Of a stretch of 37,551 nt of DNA, positions 1 through 7,778 are shown piece after piece. How positions within the stretch are numbered: the stretch's first letter is position 1; each line of letters opens with the position of its first letter. The translations under genes and the position numbers were made by a program. Below the pieces are notes generated by a model. It was not told where the DNA came from and ran no database searches. It was given only the letters and a program-made list of their open reading frames with translations. This DNA comes from an uncultured Acetatifactor sp. (GTDB lineage Bacteria > Bacillota > Clostridia > Lachnospirales > Lachnospiraceae), in assembly GCA_934402315.1 (NCBI GenBank), contig CAKRTS010000023.1, forward strand, positions 1-37,551, given 5' to 3'.

Positions 1-60
1 CCAACTTTTATTCCCAACCAAATTCATTATATCATGTTGGGAATAAAGTTGGGAATAAAA
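1..60. repeat. Three copies of GTTGGGAATAAA, inverted and direct
   Basis: GTTGGGAATAAA occurs at 36-47 and again, directly repeated, at 49-60. Bases 1-18 are the inverted counterpart of 36-52 with a one-base length difference. Such clustered short repeats are typical of recombinase arm sites at the ends of integrated elements. That fits the truncated LysR gene just to the right, but the function is inferred and the repeat family may continue beyond the window edge. Confidence 0.5.
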
Positions 61-80
61 ATAAAAAATTTCAAATTATC

Positions 81-305
81 TTATAAGGTTTCTTCTTTTC
101 CCTTTGCCTTTAGTGGCATAGGCTTTTCTGTATCTCCTCCAGCAACCTTTGCTTTCATCACCTCCAGCTTCGCCTTCAGGGACACTCTTTCTGCAGGTGC
201 ATCTGCATACTGTCTGATGCCCTTATCCTGCCCTGTACCCACTGTTTTATACAAAAAAATAACATTGAAGCCGCCCGAAAAGGACGGCTTATTTTTAGGC
301 GTCAA
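81..305 (-). CDS. Possible tail of a mobile-element protein (74 aa)
   Basis: A 74-residue minus-strand reading frame with a lysine-rich end (LKAKGKEETL) and the segment KAKLEVMKAKVAGGDTEKP. It has no good ribosome site and no recognisable fold. The low-complexity basic tail resembles the C-terminal ends of accessory proteins on Firmicutes conjugative elements, so it could be the remnant of a larger gene whose start was lost at the junction near position 310. It may equally be a chance frame. Confidence 0.25.
   Translation of the reverse strand: MTPKNKPSFSGGFNVIFLYKTVGTGQDKGIRQYADAPAERVSLKAKLEVMKAKVAGGDTEKPMPLKAKGKEETL
268..296 (+). terminator. Hairpin plus T-run
   Basis: AAGCCG at 268-273 pairs with CGGCTT at 285-290, followed by ATTTTT. 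This is a short intrinsic-terminator shape for plus-strand transcription, lying just before the junction with the truncated LysR gene. The six-pair stem is modest. Confidence 0.4.
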
Positions 306-316
306 GGTACGGATGA

Positions 317-967
317 TTACCTGCTTACGCTGACACTACCTTCTGCGTCGGGACATCGCTGCTTAACCCGGCAAAGCCCTTCATGGATCTCTGGTATCGC
401 GTCAATAAGGATTTTCCCGAGTATAAGCTACACCTTGTGCCTTTTGAAGATAATCATGAGGGGATTCTCTCTGAAATCGGAAAGCTGGGTGAAAAGTTTG
501 ATTTTCTGATCGGTGTCTGTGACTCCAAATCATGGCTGTCACTGTGCTCTTTCCTGCCGCTGGGCAACTACAGAAAAATGATCGCCGTACCACGCGGACA
601 CCGGCTCGCGGCAAAGCCGGTGATAGAAATTGAAGATTTATATGGCGAGACCCTGATGATGGTCTGCCGCGGCGATTCCGGCGTCAACGATTTTCTCCGA
701 AATGACATCGAGCAGAATCATCCCCGGATTCACATTGAAGATACACCGCAGTTTTACGATATGTCCGTATTCAACCGCTGTGCCGAGACGGGAAAGGTTC
801 TCCTCACCATCGAGTGCTGGCGCGACGTCCACCCCGGACTTGTCTCCATTCCCGTGAACTGGCAGTACAGCATTCCCTACGGGCTGCTCTACAGCCGGGA
901 GGCACCCGAGGATGTCAGACGGTTTGTGGACGCGGTGGAGAGGCTTTCCGCAGAGCGGATTTCATAG
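317..967 (+). pseudogene. LysR-type regulator, DNA-binding domain lost
   Basis: The frame encodes a LysR-family substrate-binding domain only. It opens in frame upstream of the first ATG (383), reading FCVGTSLLNPAKPFMDLWYR, which is the usual start of the type 2 periplasmic-binding fold in this family. The roughly 90-residue N-terminal winged helix and linker that would contact DNA are missing; the sequence to the left is unrelated. The domain is otherwise complete to a normal C-terminus. I infer that an insertion or deletion cut the gene near 314. The product cannot act as a normal LysR regulator. Its stop overlaps the stop of the convergent phosphatase gene by a few bases. Confidence 0.7.
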
Positions 968-1444
968 AAGCTTGTTTTCACGCAGATATTCCAGAAAAGC
1001 GTCGCATCCCTCGTCGACGTCCCGGTAGGTATCGTCGAATCTCGAAGAATACCACGGATCGGTTATCGATTCATTCCGCCCGCAGAAGGAAAGCAGCAGC
1101 CTGATCTTGCCGCCCTGATGTCCGGTCATGCGCTCAATATTGCGGATGTTCATGGCATCCATGCCGATCAGGAAGTCGTAATCGTCATAGTCCGATGCCT
1201 TCAGCTGGACTGCCCGCTTTCCCTCGCAGGAAATCCCATGATTCGCCAGCTCCGCCTTCGCCGGCGGATAGACCGGGTTGCCCACGCCGTGCCAGATCTC
1301 CTCCGTGCTCGTCGCCGCGGAAGCAATGTAGAACTGGTCGGCTATGCCGAGGTCGCTGACTTTTTTCTTTAAGATGAACTCCGCCATCGGCGAGCGGCAG
1401 ATGTTGCCGTGGCAGATAAATAGTACTTTGATTTTTCCTTGCAT
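962..1444 (-). CDS. Low-molecular-weight protein tyrosine phosphatase
   Basis: 160 residues, the normal length for this family. The P-loop CHGNICRSP near residue 11 carries the nucleophilic cysteine and the C-x5-R-S signature; the general-acid motif DPW appears near residue 128 (ITDPWYSSRF). These cytoplasmic enzymes remove phosphate from tyrosine (or arginine) residues; the partner here is unknown. Base composition is GC-richer than the genes from 1.8 kb onward, so it looks like host chromosome. The start codon at 1444 abuts the IS3 OrfA remnant, which supplies the DNA directly upstream, so the native promoter may have been displaced. It converges with the truncated LysR gene. Confidence 0.93.
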   Translation of the reverse strand: MQGKIKVLFICHGNICRSPMAEFILKKKVSDLGIADQFYIASAATSTEEIWHGVGNPVYPPAKAELANHGISCEGKRAVQLKASDYDDYDFLIGMDAMNIRNIERMTGHQGGKIRLLLSFCGRNESITDPWYSSRFDDTYRDVDEGCDAFLEYLRENKLL

Positions 1445-1459
1445 ATATTAGTATAACCT

Positions 1460-1758
1460 ACACTAATCGATTTCCCTTGAAAAAAAATCATCGCTTTTTT
1501 GGGGAAAAGATATTCCTTTTTTGCTTCTTCCAGTTCTTTGCGTAACCGCAGGCTTTCTTTCATAAGTTCCATTTCATTTGGGCTATCAGGATTTTCTAAG
1601 GTTTTTTCTTGACATTCATTGCTGAATTCGCTACACCACTTGGAAATGTTAATCTTGGAAACGCCATATTCCGAGGTGATATTTTTGCATGTACGGTCTT
1701 CTTCCTCGTGAAGCCATAGATTCTTTTTCTTGAACTCAGAAGTGTAACTTTGTGGCAT
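1460..1758 (-). pseudogene. IS3-family transposase OrfA, truncated
   Basis: Starting at MPQSYTSEFKKK the frame matches the HTH_Tnp_1 (IS3/IS150) OrfA pattern: a helix-turn-helix (YGVSKINISKWCSEF), then a leucine-zipper-like segment (ELMKESLRLRKELEEAKKE). The family likeness ends near KKAMIFF at about 1460; the open frame then runs on into the phosphatase gene with meaningless sequence. No OrfB (DDE domain) is present. Several substitutions in otherwise conserved positions suggest decay. It marks the left edge of the AT-rich island and was probably left by an IS insertion followed by deletion. Confidence 0.75.
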
Positions 1759-1823
1759 AGCAATTACCACTTCTGTCAGACGTATTAGCCACTCCTTTTA
1801 CAGCATAAGTATAGCACGCCATA

Positions 1824-2516
1824 TTAGATACTTTCTGGCATTTTAACTTCTATCATCCTATTAACTTCTACATTTTTCTCTGTAGTTCTTAATCTGCACG
1901 CTATAGCTTGCATACCGCAATCCATACACTCTACAAACTTCCTGTAAAAGAGCGTATCCTTATCTATTATGATCTTCTTAACAGATGGACTGAGTGCGAC
2001 AAACATATAATAAAACCTATACCCCGATTGCAATAGTGTCTTAACCCTGTCAAGCTGTGCCAATGACCTATCTGAGTAAACTGTCGGAAACACCGTTTCG
2101 TCATGATTTGAAATCACCGTCTTGATTTCAATAATTGTGTTCGTATCGCAAATAAATAAATCTGCTTTGTAACCACAAATAAGCTTTTCACCAACAACAT
2201 TTTTCCGTCTACCCAATAGACTGAAATAACGTCTATGAATCTGTTCCTTAATTACATTGTTTGCCAATGAAAGGTCTAAAAGGGTATAACTATTTCTATA
2301 TTTTACCGCATATAGAGTATAGTATGTAGAATTTGCATTTTTACCTTTGGGAAGCAATAAAACTTTTTTACCTTCAAGTTTCAAAAAATTTGATAACCTA
2401 CAAGAGGATGCTACATAACAAAGCTTTTTATCCCCCTTGACCTCCACAATACACCTAAATCGATTCTTTACCTCATAGCAAAAAATGCCATAAGTGTCCG
2501 CATTTTCTATCCTCAT
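1824..2516 (-). CDS. SfsA-family nuclease-like protein, last gene of the methylase/DndD-like operon
   Basis: 230 residues, the usual SfsA length. It has the SfsA layout: an N-terminal OB-like half (RFRCIVEVKG... LLLPKGKNANSTYYTL, then LSLANNVIKEQI) and a PD-(D/E)XK half with D119 (GYKADLF), E130 and K132 (IIEIKT), followed by FPTVYSDRSLAQL at 143-155, matching the family FPDA-x-T-x-RG-x-x-HL segment. SfsA proteins bind DNA and have been reported to have nuclease activity. This copy is divergent. It begins 21 bases after the preceding gene with its own AAGGAG site eight bases before the ATG, so it is likely cotranscribed. A housekeeping SfsA would not be expected here; I infer recruitment as a nuclease or DNA-binding component. 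Confidence 0.7.
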   Translation of the reverse strand: MRIENADTYGIFCYEVKNRFRCIVEVKGDKKLCYVASSCRLSNFLKLEGKKVLLLPKGKNANSTYYTLYAVKYRNSYTLLDLSLANNVIKEQIHRRYFSLLGRRKNVVGEKLICGYKADLFICDTNTIIEIKTVISNHDETVFPTVYSDRSLAQLDRVKTLLQSGYRFYYMFVALSPSVKKIIIDKDTLFYRKFVECMDCGMQAIACRLRTTEKNVEVNRMIEVKMPESI

Positions 2517-2537
2517 GGCATTTTCTCCTTAATATTC

Positions 2538-2900
2538 TTACTCACAAAGAGAACTAATTGAAGGCATTCCTTCATTTTCTATTTTCTCTCCAATTTTTAA
2601 TAAACCAAACACCATCAGAGCACGTGCATATATGTACGGCGTATCCGTATCTGGATAGAGTGCACGTAACAGCTGTGAAAGCTGACCGCCCTTATCCACA
2701 GTACCGATGTTATAATTATTTCCACCGCTATCGGCAACTGCATATTTTGATGGTTCAAATTCATCAAAATAATTTTTGATTGCATATGCCAGTGCAAACC
2801 TTGCCGCTGTTATAGCATTCTCAAACTTTCCTGTAGCCACAAGTGCCTCCGCGATATCATTAGATTCCTTAGATAAACGAATATTCACAAGATCCGTCAT
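2538..2900 (-). CDS. Small DndE-like / ribbon-helix-helix-like operon protein
   Basis: 120 residues. The start, VNIRLSKESNDIAEALVATG, followed by FENAITAARFALAYAI, has the look of a short beta strand and two helices, as in DndE (the small DNA-binding partner of DndD) or CopG-type proteins. The second half contains NYNIGTVDKGGQLSQLLRAL and YARALMVFGLLKIGEKI, which I do not recognise. It starts 15 bases after the DndD-like ATPase ends, the same adjacency that dndD and dndE show in phosphorothioation operons. I infer a DNA-binding or ATPase-partner role. The DndE relationship is a suggestion from pattern and position, not a firm match. Confidence 0.6.
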   Translation of the reverse strand: MTDLVNIRLSKESNDIAEALVATGKFENAITAARFALAYAIKNYFDEFEPSKYAVADSGGNNYNIGTVDKGGQLSQLLRALYPDTDTPYIYARALMVFGLLKIGEKIENEGMPSISSLCE

Positions 2901-2914
2901 AGCTTGATCACCTC

Positions 2915-4918
2915 CTACTGCATCTCAATTTGGGTATTAAAGGATGTATATCTTTGTAATCTATATTCCCTCTTTAATACAGAACCTAAGGTATCTCTCG
3001 CTGTCTGTTCATCAATCTCATGAGTATATACTAATAATACAATTTGCTCTGATATTTTCGGCAAAACCTTTGTAATATTCCCTTTATGAGTTGGGTCTAA
3101 TCTACCAAAAGGTGAATCCATAATGATTGGTCCACGAAGAGGCGCATTCTTATGCAATGCACCTATTAGTGATAAAGCCACCACATGTTCGAAACCTGCA
3201 GATCTTAAAGGAACAATTTCTCCAGAACTATGCACCATAAATAGTCCATAATTATCATTAATCTTCAAGCTTGTATAGTCTGGATCATTGCTAATCTGTA
3301 CAAACAACTCTGTAGCATCCCTTTCCACATCATCCTTCAGTTTGTCTCGATACGATCCGATACCTTCTTCAAAAATACTATTTATCGCCTCACAAAGTTC
3401 AACCTTTCGCTTTGCTATTTGAGTTTCAGAATCTGTTGATACCTTATTCAGTTTTTCTTCTAATGCATTCAATGCACTTTCGACTTCTTTAATCTTATCC
3501 CTTTCCTGCTGTATCCCATCTTTAAGATTATCTATTTTCTTCAAACAATTTGCTAATTGCCTTACATTATCCTTAGTATCCTTTGAAAGCTCTTCTATAT
3601 CACCGTGACGTTCCAGTTCCTCTCTTACAGTTTTTCTTTGTCTGGTAGCATCATCTATTTCCACCTCTAAATTGGCTAACTGTGTTTCTAAAAGCTCAAG
3701 TACATCTTTTTTACTTTCAGCTTTTATGCTCTGTAAAGTGCCTTTTCGAACCCTCAAAGACTGAAGTACTTTAGCTTCATCTTCAGTTAATCCTCCGAAT
3801 TCATTTGATGCTACAGTAATTCTCTGAACTAATGTTTCTATTTTGTCATCTGGAATATCTTGATCACATAAATCGCAGTGGTGTTTCATAGCAGCATTCT
3901 TCATCTCCCTCATGAAATGATTTGCCACCTTATGAGCACTTTCACGCTCTTCAAGCCTCTTAATCTCCTTATCAACCTCACTCAAGATTATTTCAACCCT
4001 ACTGCTAACAAGACCCTTCCACGCTTCACCTGTTGCTAAAACAATGTTTGCTAAAATATCATCTCTACGTGCAGTCTTTGCTTCAACGTCTCGATCCAAA
4101 GCCTCTAAACTCTTTATTAGTGTAGATACATGCTCACTCTGCTGCGCCTCATCTTCAAACCTTGTCTTATTGCCCAATTCAATGTTTAATGTTTGTCTTA
4201 AACGAGTCATTTCTGCAGTATGTTCTTGTTTCTCCGCCTCTAGGGCTGTCATTTGAGCCGCAATTTTCTGTGTTTGCGCATTACTCTGAGCCGTTTTATT
4301 CTTTTCTTTCCGGTATTCATCTAATGTAGCTTCCGTATCTATAGCTCCATTTGTAAGTACTGGTACTCCAAGTATCTGCTCAATAGATTCTTTAATAGTG
4401 TTTCCGGTCTGCGTACCTTCCATCAAAAGCTCTTCATATTCCTGTAATAATTCTCCATCAAAAAGGAAAAATCTTGACACTTCATTTGGCATAATAAGAT
4501 TCAGTTCATGTTCTCTTTGATTTGGTGATAAAATGGCTCCCTCTTTTTTCAAAAAAACATGCTCTTCATAATCGTCATTCTTCTGTGGATTGAAAATGCC
4601 TTTACGAACCACATATTGTCTTGTTAGTTCATATCGGATTCCATCGTTTATCATTTTCAAAATCACCTTAAAGTCATATTTTCCATCTTTTTTCCCTTCA
4701 AGATTTGCTAAACTTGGAAGATCTACATCTGCACCTCTTCTATTTTGATATTTTCCAAAAAGAGCATATCTAATAATATTTAATAGTGTCGTCTTTCCTC
4801 TTCCATTATTGCCCCATATAATAGTAACACCATCCGCATCTACAAAGTCTACCGTCTGTGTCCCCTTAAATGGTCCAAAATTTTCAATAACTAAACCAGT
4901 AAACTGAAGCCTTGTCAT
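2915..4918 (-). CDS. DndD-like SMC/Rad50-type ATPase
   Basis: 667 residues. Walker A GNNGRGKTT lies at 37-45, and the segment RFFLFDGELL near 149-158 is characteristic of DndD proteins. Coiled coils flank a central C348-x-x-C351 (HHCDLCDQDI), a zinc-hook-like pair. The C-terminal half has an ABC-type signature region (LRSAGFEHVVALSLIGAL) and Walker B with D-loop (IIMDSPFGRLDP). DndD acts with DndC/DndE in DNA phosphorothioation, but no DndC (PAPS reductase-like) or DndB is present here. The ATPase is therefore likely used for DNA sensing or loading in a methylation-based system. It overlaps the preceding 68-residue gene by four bases (ATGA), implying translational coupling. Confidence 0.88.
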   Translation of the reverse strand: MTRLQFTGLVIENFGPFKGTQTVDFVDADGVTIIWGNNGRGKTTLLNIIRYALFGKYQNRRGADVDLPSLANLEGKKDGKYDFKVILKMINDGIRYELTRQYVVRKGIFNPQKNDDYEEHVFLKKEGAILSPNQREHELNLIMPNEVSRFFLFDGELLQEYEELLMEGTQTGNTIKESIEQILGVPVLTNGAIDTEATLDEYRKEKNKTAQSNAQTQKIAAQMTALEAEKQEHTAEMTRLRQTLNIELGNKTRFEDEAQQSEHVSTLIKSLEALDRDVEAKTARRDDILANIVLATGEAWKGLVSSRVEIILSEVDKEIKRLEERESAHKVANHFMREMKNAAMKHHCDLCDQDIPDDKIETLVQRITVASNEFGGLTEDEAKVLQSLRVRKGTLQSIKAESKKDVLELLETQLANLEVEIDDATRQRKTVREELERHGDIEELSKDTKDNVRQLANCLKKIDNLKDGIQQERDKIKEVESALNALEEKLNKVSTDSETQIAKRKVELCEAINSIFEEGIGSYRDKLKDDVERDATELFVQISNDPDYTSLKINDNYGLFMVHSSGEIVPLRSAGFEHVVALSLIGALHKNAPLRGPIIMDSPFGRLDPTHKGNITKVLPKISEQIVLLVYTHEIDEQTARDTLGSVLKREYRLQRYTSFNTQIEMQ

Positions 4919-5121
4919 ACCTCCTCCAGCTTTACATTTTTCAAGAATTCATCTATGAGCTTCTTAGTATTCTTTCGAGCCTGCGCTCTATCATCTTGTT
5001 GTTCAAATTCCGTAGCTACTATTTCTCTGATAAGTGTCTCTGGAATTTCTGGATATTTCGCTTCTCGAATGTTTTCTAAGACACCGATTAATTCTTCAAC
5101 TTCTACATTACTCTTCTTCAT
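4915..5121 (-). CDS. 68-aa operon protein of unknown function
   Basis: I place the start at the ATG at 5121 (MKKSNVEVEELIGVLENIRE) because AAGGAGGT lies about ten bases upstream; an upstream ATG at 5154 would add 11 residues inside the helicase gene. The product is charged and predicted mostly helical, with no known motif. It overlaps the end of the helicase gene by 14 bases and the start of the DndD-like ATPase gene by four. Tight coupling on both sides argues for a real subunit, perhaps an adaptor between helicase and ATPase; that role is inferred from position only. Confidence 0.7.
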   Translation of the reverse strand: MKKSNVEVEELIGVLENIREAKYPEIPETLIREIVATEFEQQDDRAQARKNTKKLIDEFLKNVKLEEV

Positions 5122-7237
5122 CGTCTTCAATACCTCCTTCTTTAATCGTGTCATATTCTATCTGATAATCAATTGCAATGTTCTTCAAATCCGTAACACA
5201 TGCAGGATTCTCAGCTCCCTCACCAAAATGAATTGCTCTAGATAATTCCGCCGCAATAATAGATAAACCCTTTTCTTTTTCATCCTCAGCTACCACTGGC
5301 ACTGTAATCACATCATACAAATGTGCAAATAGCTTTCCTGCTGAATTTCTTAATATTCTTCCTCTACGTTGTATAAATTCTCGCGGATTCTGTGATGATG
5401 CCAAAAGTAACGCATCTGTCGTTGAAGGAATATCAACTCCCTCATCCAAGCATTTGATGGAAACTAAGACTCCCCCATTTTGAGAAAAATACTCTAGCGT
5501 GGTTTCTCTGTCTCCCTCCATCTCTGCATAATACTCATACGCATCGAAACCAGCTTTCCTTGCTCGTGAGCAAACCGCATTTAACTGCGTAATGTTGTCA
5601 CAATAAACTATCCACTTCTGTCCTTCTTTGAACCTCTCTTTCAATATCTTTATTGCTATAGGTACCTTCTCCTCAGCATTTTTTACTATTCTTGAGCGTC
5701 TAATCAGCAATTGTTTTAGCTGGGGATTTGAATTGATATTCAATCTTCCATCCTCTATATTATCCGTTCGCGCCATCAGTTTCCTTATTTCTTCTGTTAT
5801 CGCATTCCATTCCGCTTGCTCTTTTTGCGTCAGACTAATTCTCTGTGGATAATAAAAATATCTGGTTAGCACACCACTCTTAATCGCATCCTCTAATGTA
5901 AATGGTGGTGGTATTAAGCCTCCAAAATAATCAAATAACGACTGCGTACCCTCCTGGTCACCATAACGCCTAGGCGTCGCAGATAAGCCCAATCTTGCAC
6001 CGGAATTTATTCTTAAAATATTTCTTCGCTTTGGACTACCCATGCGATGCAATTCGTCCGCAACAATCATTAAATGTTCTCCCTGACTAAGCATCCTGAT
6101 AAAATCATTTGAGCTCGCTGTATCCATCGTAGCAATTATGATTCTATGCGTATCTCTATTTTTACCACTCCATGCCGCAAGCTTGCCAGATTTTTTCCAT
6201 TCTGAATTGCCGTCACCGCACAAAAAATAAAATATATCTAAGTCTGTTAAGGTGTCACGTAGTTCTTTATTCCATTGCTTTAACAAATCACTTGATGGAA
6301 CTAATATCAATACCGTTTCATACTTTTTTAATGCATCATTGATTGCGCAAATTGCAGTAAAGGTTTTTCCGCTACCGGTAGCATGTTGAAAGATACCTCT
6401 TCTACCATTCTTTTCCCATGCCTCAAGTGCATTAATTTGATGCTTTCTTGGCGTTCTACCATTAGTTTCTGCACTAGGCTTCCACTTTAGTGCCTTGTTC
6501 TCCGATACCTTAATCTCATCTAAAAGGTCCTGCCATTTTACACCATCTGTTTTAGCCTTTAAAATTTCCTTTGCTGCAGCGGGGAATCCAAATATTTTAA
6601 TTCCAGGTATCATATGCTTCCATAATTTATTAAAAAAGCTTGCAGCCTCTTCTACTCTTTCACAATCTCTTTGATCTAACCAATTAGGAAACACATCAAC
6701 AGATTCAATATTACCATCCTCTGCTAATCCTTTAAAGGTCTCATTCATAGAACCCCTAAAACCGACCATATTTCCCTGTCGATCATGAAAAATTCCCACC
6801 TTATCATGAAAAAGCCTTCTTGCAGAAGCCGTTTCTTCTCCAGTCGGAACAGCTATTTTAACATCAACAATTCCTTCTACAACCAAATACGCAAGTAGTT
6901 TTGAAGGTGCCGAAAGATTTGGACTATCAAGCATCGCTTCTACTTCTTTAACTATCGCGTTTGTGAGTATTTCATCGCCTCTAGCTGAATAGCCTTGTGA
7001 AAGCGCCAATTCATCCGCTTCAGAAATATACGGCGAACAAATAACTCTCATCTTGCCGCCATTTTCCATAAATTCCTTTAAAGCATCCCAAGCGATAATA
7101 TAAACAGTACTTCCAAAATAGCCTGATATTCTGTCATATCTATCTGCGTTTCTCATACAAGGCAAATAGAAATCATTAGCGATGTCATGCTCTGCTTTGT
7201 TATATGAGGTTGCATAGTTTATATCATTCAGAGCCAT
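5108..7237 (-). CDS. Phospholipase D-like nuclease fused to SF2 helicase
   Basis: 709 residues. The N-terminal 230 residues form a PLD-like nuclease domain with H144-x-K146 and GSxN at 162-165 (FRGSMNET), as in HKD-type restriction nucleases that dimerise to build one active site. The rest is an SF2 helicase: Walker A ATGSGKT 286-292, DELH 394-397, SAT 419-421, and motif VI QRRGRILR 623-630. The architecture resembles restriction (ResIII-type) motors and suggests an ATP-driven nuclease that attacks unmodified DNA. GGAGG lies six bases before the ATG. The gene overlaps its neighbours on both sides. Together with the methyltransferases upstream it is the most likely effector of the system. Confidence 0.9.
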   Translation of the reverse strand: MALNDINYATSYNKAEHDIANDFYLPCMRNADRYDRISGYFGSTVYIIAWDALKEFMENGGKMRVICSPYISEADELALSQGYSARGDEILTNAIVKEVEAMLDSPNLSAPSKLLAYLVVEGIVDVKIAVPTGEETASARRLFHDKVGIFHDRQGNMVGFRGSMNETFKGLAEDGNIESVDVFPNWLDQRDCERVEEAASFFNKLWKHMIPGIKIFGFPAAAKEILKAKTDGVKWQDLLDEIKVSENKALKWKPSAETNGRTPRKHQINALEAWEKNGRRGIFQHATGSGKTFTAICAINDALKKYETVLILVPSSDLLKQWNKELRDTLTDLDIFYFLCGDGNSEWKKSGKLAAWSGKNRDTHRIIIATMDTASSNDFIRMLSQGEHLMIVADELHRMGSPKRRNILRINSGARLGLSATPRRYGDQEGTQSLFDYFGGLIPPPFTLEDAIKSGVLTRYFYYPQRISLTQKEQAEWNAITEEIRKLMARTDNIEDGRLNINSNPQLKQLLIRRSRIVKNAEEKVPIAIKILKERFKEGQKWIVYCDNITQLNAVCSRARKAGFDAYEYYAEMEGDRETTLEYFSQNGGVLVSIKCLDEGVDIPSTTDALLLASSQNPREFIQRRGRILRNSAGKLFAHLYDVITVPVVAEDEKEKGLSIIAAELSRAIHFGEGAENPACVTDLKNIAIDYQIEYDTIKEGGIEDDEEE

Positions 7238-7778
7238 TTACGTCCTCCAATATTCTACATTTCATTATATTTATTCGTTCTTTAATGGCTTCAAATAGAT
7301 ATTGTGGTCTAGCTGACACTATAATTTCATTATTAGCACGCTTACTACACGCAATTTTTTTATAGGTAGCCATTATTATTGCATCAGACTTTACCTGAAT
7401 GTTACTACTGAATGATATTTTTTCGTGCATATCAGCATCCCACAAGACAAAAACACCATCAATTCCCTCTTGTGCATATGCTGCCAATATTGGCATTCTT
7501 CCGTCCGAATAATCTAATAAAGCTTTCTCTCTTTTCTTTTGACCAGGCAATATAAGCTGAGCTTTATACTCATCAGCAGCACGTCCTCCTGGAGGATTAG
7601 TCAAATTAAAAAGGTATGCTCTCAAGCGATATTCTATACCCGAAAGAGTCTCAATATCAATGAGAAGCGGTGCGCTATCCTCCCCACTCGACCATTTCAC
7701 ATATCCATTTAGTCCATTTAAAAAAACCTTATTCAATTCTTGCTTTTTTAATTTTGGAGGCTTATCAGTCACTGGCAT
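7224..7778 (-). CDS. Unknown methylase-associated protein (184 aa)
   Basis: I do not recognise the family. The protein is soluble and looks mixed alpha/beta, with the segments PPGGRAADEYKAQLILPG, GRMPILAAYAQEGIDGVFVLWD and VSARPQYLFEAIKERI. The central part (a recurring hydrophobic strand, then VFVLWDADMH) could be a small DNA-recognition domain or a nuclease-like fold, but no catalytic set is clear. Two starts are possible: ATG 7778, only three bases after AGGAGG, or GTG 7772, nine bases after it, which is better spaced. It overlaps the upstream methyltransferase by 14 bases and the downstream helicase by 14. The position suggests a specificity or restriction subunit (inference). Confidence 0.7.
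   Translation of the reverse strand: MPVTDKPPKLKKQELNKVFLNGLNGYVKWSSGEDSAPLLIDIETLSGIEYRLRAYLFNLTNPPGGRAADEYKAQLILPGQKKREKALLDYSDGRMPILAAYAQEGIDGVFVLWDADMHEKISFSSNIQVKSDAIIMATYKKIACSKRANNEIIVSARPQYLFEAIKERINIMKCRILEDVNGSE

Noticed and set aside
1..60. CRISPR-like array
   Set aside because: Only three short repeat copies, in both orientations and without regular spacers; no cas genes nearby. No other array was seen in the window.
2915..4918. True DNA phosphorothioation (Dnd) system
   Set aside because: The ATPase looks like DndD, but DndB, DndC and a cysteine desulfurase are missing, so sulfur incorporation is not supported.
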